From Tridacna crocea (Eukaryota; Mollusca; Bivalvia; Cardiida; Cardiidae), in NCBI GenBank assembly GCA_943736015.1, contig OX031056.1, positions 71,017,277-71,081,276 on the forward strand: a stretch of DNA of 64,000 bases. Direction: 5' to 3'. The position numbers and the translations under genes are program-made. Below the pieces are notes generated by a model that was not told where the DNA came from, searched no databases, and saw nothing but the letters and a program-made list of their open reading frames with translations. This document shows positions 31,228 through 42,440 of the stretch, piece by piece; the stretch's first letter is position 1; the number at the start of each line of letters is the position of its first letter.

Positions 31228-33540
31228 CCAGGGAATCCCTCTCAAGGGATTCCCTTGCCTATAGGGATCGTAAGCTGCCTATTCAGACAAAAATGTTGGA
31301 CGGTGTGTCCACTCTATATCGCTGAGTCCGCCAAAACAACTAGTTTCCAAAGTATATACAGAGATTGCTTATCACACGGTGTAAATGCTTTCCTATCCTC
31401 AAAGCTTTCATCTGCAAAATGCCATGGAATTGCTAGGGTATTACGACCCTTTAATAACTGACGAATATGTGTTTTTTATCCTGTTTTTGTCATTAACACT
31501 GACCTAATAGAGGCGTAACCTAATAAACTTAGCTTTATCAAACAGTTGTGTATTCCTACGCGCTATATACGGTTAATATCTATAACGCTCTCTCTCTTGC
31601 ACTCCGGATCATTCACATTCATGTATGGTGAGAGTAACGAACGACAACTCTGCTCGGAGACTGTCTATATATAACGTTGTGTTGACATTTGAACATATGT
31701 GTCACAAAACGCGTCTCCGCAATTTTTGCGATTGTAAATAAAACTACATATAGAATATTAGGCGGTGTTATGTTTATCATATTTTCTTATGCATATCGAC
31801 TAAATCTAGGGTACTTCAGCGGAATGCTGGAGAAATCGGCCCCTGGAGAAATCGTCCCCAAACTGCTTGGCCCGTGTTATGTTTATCACTCCGGAGAAAT
31901 CGTCCCCTGGAGACTATTTCTTTGGTGAAATCGTCCCCAAATAAAATTTTAGAAAAAATCGACTTCAACATCAAATTTCATCCATATCGTTAATCAAGTT
32001 GTCTGTAAAAATATTTTTGAAAGTTCGGTTTTTTTTAGCATGTACATTATGTGTATTAGTTACCTTTATCCAAGAGTTATTTGGTAGTTTTGTCATTGTT
32101 CATACTGCCTATTTGACATTGATAGGATGTATTTCACACCTTTTACATCTGTCACAAATAGATTACACCTGTGTGATTCTTAAAAATGTCTTTGATTGAC
32201 TTTGATTTGAAACCAAATAAATGCTTATAATTTTTTTCTGTAGTCTTTCGCTTGTTATTTAATGTATTTTTTTTTTTTTTATCTCTCTCTCTACAAGTGT
32301 CATATGACATACCTGTGACCAATACCATTTAGCAGGGGTATCAGTGTCTCTGACACACATATTTCTAGTGTTCACTAGGGCTTGTGTGCATCCGAATATT
32401 TCCGGTCCATAACTTCTACAATTGTGGATGGATTTCAAAATAATTTGGCACAATTGACCTCCATCACGAATAAATGTGCCATTTGAAATGTCTGTTGAAG
32501 TAGGTTGAAGATCAAGGCCACATTGAAGACCAATTTTTCGTCCGAACCATAACTCCTTCATTTTTGGATAGATTCCGTTATGAATTAGCATAATACATTG
32601 TTCTCCATCATGAGCAGAAGTTCCCTTTGAAACATTTGTTCAGATCCAGGGTCTAGGTCAAGCTTGAGAGTCAAGTGTTCGCGGGCTTGACACAAGTTGT
32701 CCTTGGACAACGATTATGAATTAGGATTAACGTCTTTTTATATTATGTAGATATAAGTATCGAAGCTCAAGTCACTGTGACTTGTCCGTAAAATAGGCAA
32801 GTAAAATAGGTAAACCGAGCCTAATCGTTTTCCCAAAACAATCCAACCTTTTCACAGTATTTTATTGAGAAAATATTTTGGCTAAAAGAGAATTTGCTTG
32901 TAACAAGCAATTGCTCCCAATATCCCCTAAATCTTACTTTTCAAAATACACGAGGAACTACTTTGGATTTTCATCTACAACTTCCTTCAAATATGACCAG
33001 TTCAAAATTTCGTCGACTTGTGGAAGGTAGAGACAATATGGCCAACCAACTGCCATATCACTCCAATCTTTATTATTCATTACATTTTACATTGATATCT
33101 ATCTTACATGTATTTTCATTGAAATCAAAAGAAATAAATATGTTCTTGCGTCATAAATGTAAAAAAATAACGTTATTCAGGACTACAAGACATCACATGT
33201 CTCAGAAAATGTAGATAATCAAAGTTGGTATTGCACCGATTGAATACTTCAATTTTGACTTGGGATTGTTTACAAGCACGACAAATTACTAAGTATTCTA
33301 AGCCATTATCAAGCACCCCATAACTGTGAGCACATGCCTAGCTCTGGCTTAATTAGTTTCTGGCTGGTGCTTTCTAGTATCAGTTCAAAATTTCCTGTTA
33401 AAACCAAGAATTCCTGGGGCTTAGTGGAATCCGCTTGTATCTCTGTCCGTCTACCTGTTTGTATTAATTAAAATTGACCTCTTGTGTTGTTTTGTATCCT
33501 CAATTTCCTGGCCTTCAGTACTGTCAGTACTTTGATTAGA
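31228..33540. other. Unassigned insertion at the unit 1/unit 2 junction
   Basis: In the unit 2/unit 3 junction TTGATCTATTTTTAG joins directly to ATACTGTATACAAAG; here 2.3 kb lies between them. It has no gene I can support. It includes a small inverted pair (GGGAATCCC / GGGATTCCC at about 31232-31255), repeats of GAAATCGTCCCC near 31850-31940, and a stretch near 32400-32600 resembling dispersed repeats. A 110-codon minus-strand ORF (32259-32591) has no domain. Confidence 0.45.
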
Positions 33541-34263
33541 TACTGTATACAAAGATTTGCAGTAATCGGTCGTTTTTTTTTTTCAAATAATTTTTGTCAG
33601 TAAAAACTATTATAGTTCAGAGAAATCTGGAGTTAAGACAGGCCTGATTTCTCGTAAAATTGATAAAAGCCATTTTTGGAAGTCGATTACTTCAGTAATC
33701 GGTCTTCCTATGTCAACGCTCAGGCATTTTGGAAATCACCCAACAACACCAATATTCAAACAGCGAAAAAAAAGTTCTATGAAATTTAAGTATTTAAACA
33801 TATAAAACGATTGAATTTCAGATAAAAAATGAAATAAGTCAAACTATTGCACTAAACAGACATATTCTTTGAACTGTTATGACATTTCAGTGAATAATTA
33901 CCAAATCTTAATATTTGTTAATGCACAGATCCTATATTTTTCTATATGAATGCGGACGAATCTAGCCATTCGGCATTACCCAGGTGTTGAGAGCCATCAA
34001 ATCGGCCGAGATGTTACGATTACCAATCGGGCACTATTTTATTCATGAATGATATGTCACTCGGACCCATGTTCACATAAAAAATAGCTTTCGTTAAAAA
34101 CGCATCATTAATACTCTTACCAAAAAAATTATTGGTTGTTACACGGTTATTTTTCAAGGCATTTACATTTTCAACAAAAATTTGCTTGAATGTCTGAAGT
34201 GTTGAATAGCTAGTAACCTAATCTATTCATACGCGCAACGTGACTTTTTCATCCACACCACAG

Positions 34264-34337
34264 CTTTGAAACGGCGGCGAGTGAAACGCAAGGCAAGCAA
34301 GTCACAATTTGATCTGAACAAACCCAAGGCTGCAAAG
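34264..34337 (+). other. Possible internal exon (basic peptide)
   Basis: A pyrimidine-containing stretch ending CACCACAG precedes an open 74-bp segment that ends AAG and is followed by GTAAAG, a good donor. It would encode a very basic peptide (LKRRRVKRKASKSQFDLNK...), like a nuclear localisation segment. The next candidate exon at 36497 is in phase. This is weak evidence: both splice sites were judged by eye and no family was recognised. Confidence 0.22.
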
Positions 34338-35119
34338 GTAAAGTTAAATGTATTTTTTTCTTTTTTGAAATGTGTTCTTGTTTTAAACGTGAAGGACATT
34401 ACGTCCTTCCTTAAGTATTGTTTAGAAACGAAGTAGGTCAGTGGTTGTTTATAATTATAAAGATTACAGTCGCCATTTTGATTGTAAGTTCGTGAAAGCT
34501 TTACGCCTGCGTTTCAGAAGGCTACATTAGTATATAAATCTGAATGATTTGTATTTCATTTGCTGCCATAACTAGTTGAATGTATGTCTCTTCGTCGAAG
34601 AAGAATATTTAACGAATCCCAAATGTCAACAGTCCTTACAGTGACTGGAAATTTCGACGATAACAATTTCGTCCCATTACAATTTCGGCCCATTACAATT
34701 TCGGCCCTTTCTCCTAACGTGAGTTTACATGGTTTGCATTTGTGTAATAAGTCTTACACCTTTATATTCTTTTAAACTTACCTTTCAGCACTAGGATTTT
34801 GCAGCCCTAAGGTGAAAGTATATTGAAATGTTGGAAAAAATATAAAATAGTGATCTATTCTGCCCCTTTCATATAGTTAATTTTTACTTTAAATAAAGCT
34901 GTCAACCTGGATCTAACATATATATGCATTTAAATCTTTAAATTGGCTCAGTCAAAAGTATTGCAGCTTTTGTACTTTCACTTGAAGGTTGATTTTGAAC
35001 CAGGTTGCCCAAGTATACAAAAAGTGTCATGTTATTGAAGTTTTTGAAGTTAATTGACATAATATTTAGTAGATTCATTCATTTTAGCTGCCAAGTATCT
35101 TGCAAAATTGATACCTGCT

Positions 35120-37200
35120 TCTGTAGAGAAAAGGGTTAAACGTTAATATTGAAAAAAAAAACAAACTAAATGTGCATGCAAAACCGAACAAAAGAAAGCT
35201 TCTGAAAACATTCAGGGAAAAGGAGAAAATGCTGGTAACCAATGTTTTCTTCTTTTCCCATAATGTGTTCTTATCCTTTACTGACAAATCTTGTTACTTG
35301 TGCCACATTTACTATGTCTCTTGGAATTTCTTTCAATTTTGATCGGTCTGAATTTTGTTGTGTGGTAAAGAGTCAAATCTGATATAAAAGGATTTTTGAA
35401 AATTGTGTTTGCATAGGTAAAAAGGCTGTACAGTATGTGCTTAACCCATTACCACACAGTCCCTACTTTTGACGCCCCTGAGAAAGAAGCCTTTTGAAAA
35501 CACTGTAGGAAAAGGAGAAAATGCTGGTAACCAGCATTTTCTCCTTTTCCTACAGTGTTTTCTACCCTTCCAAGTACAAGTTTCAATTTTTCAGTCACCT
35601 TTATTTGGTCGTCTGCAAATGCTTTCGATTTGAACAAGTCTAGAATTTTGTCATTTGGAAATGAATTAACTCTTTCCCAAACAACAAAATTTTAGAGTGG
35701 TCCAAATTGAAAGCACATGCTGATGACATAATAAATGTGGCTCAAAAATTGAAATTTGTTTAGGGAAGATTAGAAAACATTGTGAGAAAAGGAGATAATG
35801 ATGGTTAGTCACACTTTCTACTTTTCCTACAATATTTTCAAAAGGCTTCTTTCTCAGGATCGTTGAAAGTCGGGATTGTTTGGTAGTCTTAAGAGTTAAA
35901 GGTAACCAGTGGCACTGTTGAGTTGATGCAGAATGCAAACCATTTTAGATATGTCTGTTAGGACTACTTTAGCTTTTAACAATTGCCACAGTCAGGGAGA
36001 TTTGTCTCAAATGATTATGATCCTTGACTGAACATTAAAACCAATATTTTATCATCTACAAAAGATGTGAAGCATTCTTTAACCTTTTACCACTCAGTGA
36101 TGAGTTTTGACACCCCAAGGATAGAAGCCTCCTTTTCCCACAATATTTTCTACTATGTCAAAGAACAATTGCAGCATTTGATTCAGATAATGAGATTGAA
36201 ATTGTTGTCTGCAACTGCTTTCAATTTGGACAAGGCTAGAATGTTGTCAACTGGTAAAGGGGTTAAACCTGGTTTGTATGTGTTAGCATGATGCTTTCAA
36301 GTGGGATAAAGCAGTTAAGCTAAAGAAATGCGGGCTGAGCTTAGACAATCAAGGCCCTCTTCAATTCTTTGGACAATAACTTGATGTTGCATCAATCTAC
36401 AATATGCATCTTTGATAAAAGAAGAATGTTAAGTTAAATACTGTTCAGATTTTTGTATGGCTATTATTTGGTTATATTTCTTTGTATCTGTTTTAGGAAG
36501 AGATTGTGAAGATTGTGCAGGTCAGAGGGACAGACGTCCAGGTCAAGACAGTTAAGATCTCAAGATGGCACAGATGACTTAAAGGTGTCACTCTGGAGGG
36601 AGTGGAGGGAGATGAGTTCAAAGAACCTAATGGGTCAATACATACAGCTAACAATTGTTGTTGTCAATACATACAGAGACGAGATGTCAGTGTCAACCAA
36701 AACAAAGACTAAAATTAAGGTATTAAATCCACTCTAGTCTTCCCAGGTTATCCCTAGTGCTCATGGTGAACAGTTGTGATGGGTTGGTATTTTGACTATT
36801 GTGTGTCTGTTCACCATTAGCACAAGCACATTTACATGTTGCTCCTGAAGTTCTATTTGACAAAGCCCAGAAAAGCAATGTCACAAACTGGCTTTCAGTA
36901 TCTTTAACAGAATCACTAAGATGTAAAAGGATTATTAAACTTTCGACAGTACTGTCCTCAAGTTAACCCATTACCACGCAATCCCTACTTTTGACGACCT
37001 TTGGAAACAAGCCTTTTGGAAACATTGTGGGAAAAGGAGAAAACGCTGGTAAGTCGCATTTTCTCCTTTTCCCACAATATTTTCTACCCTTCACAAAACA
37101 AAGTTAAAATTTTCATTCACTTTTATTTTTGGTCTGCAAATGCTTTCAATTTGGACAAGCCTAAAATATTGTCATTTGGGTAATGAGTTAATCTCATTCA
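35120..37200. repeat. Cluster of M1 hairpin MITEs
   Basis: Copies at about 35120-35375 (degraded), 35445-35667, 35668-35905, 36080-36267 and 36963-37192, in both orientations. Best-kept parts read TTAACCCATTACCA, GAAGCCTTTTGAAAACA, AAAATGCTGGTAACCAGC and GTCTGCAAATGCTTTC. 35445-35667 and 35668-35905 abut end to end. The ORFs in this stretch are readings through these repeats. Confidence 0.7.
36497..36577 (+). other. Possible terminal exon
   Basis: TCTGTTTTAG, an acceptor-like site, is followed by 26 open codons (EEIVKIVQVRGTDVQVKTVK...) and TGA at 36575-36577. The phase agrees with the donor at 34337. The composition looks protein-like, but I recognise no family. A different frame remains open to 36737. 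Low confidence. Confidence 0.22.
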
Positions 37201-37529
37201 GACCTTGCATGGCCCAACGTAAGATCTGGAAAAAGATTGATCTTATGCCAATTGTTTACTAACGTGTTGGGACATTCTTAATGGTGTATCAGCATTGATG
37301 ATAATTCAACATTCTTTTTCAGGAGACTCACTTGTTTCCTCAGTCATTTGCTATTGAAAATAATAGAACCACTGTGATTCTCTAAAATTCTCAAAGTAAC
37401 TGTGACTCAAATTATATATTTCCATTATCACCAGAAATTCTAATTTCTATGGGCATAGATCAAGAAAAGTGCAGAGATACTGCAGAAAATCCTTACTTTG
37501 CATATTGCAGCTGATTATTAGGTAACATA

Positions 37530-37748
37530 GTTAACCCATTACCACAGAATCCCTACTTTTGACGACCCTAAGAAAGAAGCTTTTAGAAAACAATATGGGA
37601 AAAGGAGAAAATGCTGGTAACCAGCATTCTCACAATGTTTTCTACCCTCCACAAAACAAATTTCAAATTTTCAGTTACTTTTATTTTGTTGTCTGCAAAT
37701 GCTTTTGATTTGGGCAAACCTAAAATATTGTTGTTTGGTAATGTTAAC
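37530..37748. repeat. M1 hairpin MITE
   Basis: Ends TTAACCCATTACCA and TTGTTTGGTAATGTTAA; one half of the central hairpin is shortened by a deletion (AACCAGCATTCTCACAATG). Confidence 0.65.
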
Positions 37749-37926
37749 TGCTACCAACACAAATTATGTGTGAAAAATAGCCCAGAATATTTTTTTTTTG
37801 TGGGAATTTCATACTAACTTGTTTGTTTGATTTTCAAAAGTAAATTATTTTTTTTTTTTTAAATTTCAATAGCCTTTTTTTTTTCAGACTTGCCAGGAGC
37901 CATCCCCCAAGTAGAAGGGGAGTTGC

Positions 37927-39161
37927 CAAGGTTGGCAAAAAGCCGGTCAATATGAGTATTGACTGGGCCGGCGGTTTTAACCGGTAAAAACCGGTCAATA
38001 CTGGTCAATAGTGGTGGATTGGTGGTCAATTGAAGTGGTTGATTGAGTCAATTAAATTACTGACTTACATACCTGTCCTGTTTCTAAGCTAGTCTTAAAA
38101 GCTCTCCTAAATCCTGTACTGAAGATATAATACATATTATCATCAGTATCATCTTCTGGTCAACTGAAGAGGTTGTTGGATTGACCTTCCTCTTTGAACT
38201 TACATGCAGGTCAGTTCTTTTCAACCAAAGAACTTTTAAGTTTTATCTATCATGATTCCTTATAGGTTAGATAACCATTTATAGTACTGCATCTTTTCTC
38301 TCTCTCTTTCCCCCTCCCACCACAAATATACTTAGGTTTTTAAAAAATTAGATTATTTAAAAGTTCAAATATAGCATCAAAAAGCAGCTAATTTGAAACT
38401 TTCATGTAAAATTGCAGAAGAAAATGTCACCCATGTGTAAAACTGTAAACCATTCTGAAATTTACCTGTCATTAAATCTAAAGGCATATTGAGTACCCAT
38501 AAAGAGGGCTGTGACTGATTAACTAAACAATAATTAGGGATACATCACTGTCTGAAGCATATTCAAGTATCTACCTACACCTTTACATTGTTGTCAAAAC
38601 ACATTAAAAGGTGTAAAAGTTGCCCCTCTCTATCCCAATGGGAGTGGCTTAAATTACAAAAGGGACCAATCATGTATCCCTATTTGGGGGTAGAATATTT
38701 GACACCAGGCCTTATTCCTAAAGTGTGAAATACTGACTTATATGCAATCAAGTTAATATCTTATCATCAAGCAGTTACTTAAGGTGCTAAAAATGAAACC
38801 TAAAGACCTGACTAGGAACTTATATACATGCAGAGTTTTGGAAAACTGGCAAAAGCCAGCTGATCAGTAGCCTTGGCAGGGACAAAACACTCTTTCCACT
38901 AAAAGTCAACGCTCATATTAGTGAATTCAACCAAACTTGGAACAAAAAAAGGGGAAAAAAAACCACAATAAATCATCCACTAAATAGCATGACTGTCCAC
39001 TTAAAATACATCTGACCAGTCATATTTCCAAATGACCACTACAAATATCCAATCGACCAGTATTGACCAGTATTGACCACTTAGGGAGTATTGACCGGGG
39101 CGGTTTTAACCGGTTAAAACCGCCGATTAAAACCACCTCTGGTTTTGACCGCCCAACCTTG
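37927..39161. mobile_element. Nonautonomous hAT-like element with 8-bp duplication
   Basis: Inverted ends CAAGGTTGG / CCAACCTTG lie inside a perfect 8-bp direct repeat, GGAGTTGC (37919-37926 and 39162-39169). Subterminal regions share GGCGGTTTTAACCGG and repeated GGTCAATACT motifs in opposite orientation. The 8-bp duplication is the hAT signature. No transposase ORF in 1.2 kb. Confidence 0.8.
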
Positions 39162-39169
39162 GGAGTTGC

Positions 39170-41600
39170 AGGCATACATTGTGCTACGTAAAGCACTAGA
39201 CTACAGCAGTGCAGACTCGGACTAATCTCTACAAAAGAAGATCCTTTCGTCAACTTGACTAAGAATTACATAGGGAAATGTTTCGCAATTGTACTCACTT
39301 CTGGACAGATGCCAGTTTTGGACTCTTCCAATTTAATTGGATGGGGGAAAAAAGACAAATCGTGCTAATATTTGGAGAAATTTGGAAACACTATGATACA
39401 TTTTCTCATTTTCCATGTTTTTAAAAACCTCTTATATAATGCATCTATATGAGAGGAAAGGTTAATAATCAGAATGATGCAAACAGATTCAAAGCTAATA
39501 ACAAATAACAGTCCATTTTGGAATGTATTCAGGGTCTTGACTTGTACTAATACATGCGAATAGTGATATCTAATGCAAAAGAAAAGGAATGTAAAGATAA
39601 GTTAATCTTTTATCAGAAAAACCCTGCTTTTTTATAGACTTGAGGTAGAATGCTTTTGGAAACATTTTGGGTATATGAGAAAGTGCTTGTAATGGGTATT
39701 TACTCCATTGGTCACCATGTTTTCTTTCTTCAAAAGGCTACTGCACACTTTGAGCAGAAGTTCATTTCTTGTTTGCAAATCTTTTCAAGACTAAATTTTT
39801 TTTATATAGATAGAGTGATAGATTGATATTTTACATGCACATCGTCTGGCTAGTCAGGTTTTTGTGTATATATTTTCACTTGATTACTTTTTGGTACATG
39901 TTCATTATATTTTTGCCACTACCTTTAAGTTTACATGCTCTATCTTACTATATTTGCCTGTTCTTTAACCAATTAACCCTTTACCAAATCATCCCTGGTT
40001 TTCACAACCCTGAGATAGAAGGCTTTTGAAAACATTGTTGGAAAAGGAGAAAATGCTGGTTACCAGTAATTTCTCCTTTTTCCACAGTGTTTTCCGCCTT
40101 GCCTGAAAGAAAAATTTAATTTTTTAGTTGCTTTTATTTTGTTGTCTGCAAGTGCTTTCAATTTAGACCAGTCTAAAATTTTGTTGTTTAATAAATAGTT
40201 ACTAGCAGACAAAAATTAAATTGTCCCAGATTTCAGAAGACAATTTCAAAAAACGGTCAAAAAAGTGGAAAAGGTACTGAAAGGATAAATATAAACATTA
40301 TTTGAAAGAGACACTATTTGGATTATATGAGGAAAGCATTGTGTTGCAATGTACCAGTGTATATCTGTAGATTCCTTTGACATAGTGTGCAAGTTGTTGG
40401 CTAAATACATGTACTCATGTTTTCTTTTTAAAAATCATCATCAAGTATAAGATTTTGAGCTTTTTTTACTTTCATTTATTTGCAACTCAAAGCATCAGCA
40501 GAGATGAAAATGCTTGTCGCAAGCATTTTTACCTTTGGACACAGTGTTTTCAAAAATATACCGAACAACTTTAAAAATCGGGCTAGTTGGCTATGGGTTA
40601 AGTTTTGATTCAAGGGCCATTTATTTCTCTTTATACAAGTTGTATCGTCCCAAAATTTGTCTTAGAAGTATTCTCTGCATTAAACAAATTTAACAGTATG
40701 AGAATATACTCTAGCTGAAGTATTAAAATATACTTTCAATGTTCATCATACTACAAGGGCATACAATTAAAAAAAATATCAGAAAGATCTTTACAGGCTA
40801 TTATTACTTTTTTTGATGTTTCGAAAATATAAGAAAAATATGAGATTTTTGTTTTGGTCCCTTGAAATATTATGCAATAAAAGCCACATTTTCTATTTTA
40901 TGCAGTTCAAAGTTTACTCATTACCACACGACAACATTTTAGACTGGTTCAAAATGAAAGCATTTGCAGACGACAATATAAAGGTGACTGAAAAATTGAA
41001 ATTGGTTCTGGGAAGGGTAGAAAACACTGTGGGAAAGGAGAAAATGCTGGTTACCAGCATTTTCTCCTTTTCCTACAGTGTTTTCAAAAGGCTTCTTTCT
41101 TAGGGCTTCAAAAGTAGGGATTGTGTGGTAATGGGTTAAACTTCCTAGTCTTTTTGCGAGCCTTTTTGACAGGTCTGAATTGAGACAAAGCACTGGGATA
41201 AGAATGTAGCACTTAGTATTCAATTGTTTTCTACTTTTGCCACAATATTTTCAAGCTGCTTCTCTCCAAGAGTAGTCAAAAGTCGTCATTGTGTGCGAAA
41301 GGGTATTGACATGTCCTGCTTGAGATTGAGGTGTTTATTCACAAATATACTGTTTACTTGTTCCAACTACCTTTACATATATTCATTTTGTTGTGGTACT
41401 CGATTCATGTTACTAGAAGATGATACTTCTTTCAAGTTAAATTTAAAAAAAAAGAAGCTTTGTTTCTGTTCTTCTTTTTGTTTAACTGTTTCACCTTAAA
41501 TAGTATTGAGTTTTGTTGACTATTTCACTCTGCACATGATGAGAAACTTTTGGTCACATCCAAATTGAACGCACCTTCAGACCAGGGGGAACGATTTCTT
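39170..41600. repeat. MITE-containing noncoding stretch
   Basis: Contains M1 copies at about 39968-40202 and 40913-41140, with degraded ones near 39600-39800 and 41225-41300. Between them is AT-rich sequence with no gene I can support; the ORFs at 39823-40029, 40813-41103 and 41224-41499 run partly through repeats or are hydrophobic AT-rich readings. Confidence 0.6.
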
Positions 41601-42150
41601 CATTTACTCAATATAATTCTAAAATCGACTTCCATGAGTACTTTCAGTACTTTGATTTCCATTGCTACTTTATTTGCGCGTATTACTACAATCCTCCCAA
41701 TAATGGGGGGGGGGGGGAAGTGATGCGTCATAGCAGACAGGTCAAATCTTCGAAGAATATGACATGCGCATACAACGACCATTCTGCACAACAGGAATCA
41801 CAAGCTACTGGCTGCTTTTCCACATAAACGCAGTCGAAACAATGTTAAGCAACACGACGGAAATAAATAACCCTGTTGCCAACACTTTTTTCAAGCTTCG
41901 GTGAAAAAAATAGCTTGAATTTGAGACATCGAAACGTCTAGATTTCCTGCACCTTTCCCATTGAGCAACAAACGATTGACACAAACAAAAATTGTATAAT
42001 AGAATAATCATGTCGTGCATTGTCAATGGAGTCATGAGACCATGAAATAGATTAGACAAACTTGAAAAATCCCCTATTTATTCCTGGGATGCCTCGTATG
42101 TTCCCGCATTAACCCATAAGGCTGGTAAGCGCGACTCATTGACCTACTTT

Positions 42151-42219
42151 CGGACAGTGTAGATCAAGATCAGACTGCACGAAACGTGCAATCTGATCTT
42201 GGACCTTCACAGTCCGATT
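42151..42219. repeat. M2 hairpin MITE (unit 2)
   Basis: Counterpart of 614-681: CGGACAGTGTAGATCAAGAT and inverse CTTGGACC...CAGTCCG, with a few mismatches. Confidence 0.7.
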
Positions 42220-42364
42220 ACAAGACATCTTTTAAAAAAAAAAAAATGTGTTTAAAATAACATTATTTGGGATTTTTACTATCGACTTAGAAGTTTTATT
42301 CAAGTTATTCAGCAGAATAAGGGTGAAGGCAGTTTTATTAGAGATACCCTTTGCTTCTTACCGT

Positions 42365-42440
42365 ACCGAGCCTCCGTAGCTCAGTCGGTAGAGTACAGGA
42401 CTTGAGAACGGGGGGTCGTGAGTTAAGTCCCCGGCTCGGC
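42365..42440 (+). other. tRNA-like sequence (unit 2)
   Basis: Counterpart of 831-906. The A box TAGCTCAGTCGG is intact; the acceptor stem has one mismatch (ACCGAGC with GCTCGGC). The anticodon arm is unpaired, so it is unlikely to be a functional tRNA. Confidence 0.55.

Larger units (their letters stand above)
33677..41634. other. 8-kb insertion in unit 2, MITE-rich
   Basis: Sequence absent from units 1 and 3 at this point. The 12-bp TGGAAGTCGATT at the left junction and AATCGACTTCCA at the right are inverted repeats, which could be the ends of a large element. The interior has about eight M1 hairpins, a hAT element and low-complexity runs. The only coding hints are two possible exons (34264-34337, 36497-36577). 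Whether it is one mobile element or ordinary sequence left behind by a deletion in the other units is open. Confidence 0.5.

Noticed and set aside
32259..32591. 110-codon minus-strand ORF
   Set aside because: No domain, low-complexity ends, and the sequence resembles dispersed noncoding repeats; not present in the other units.
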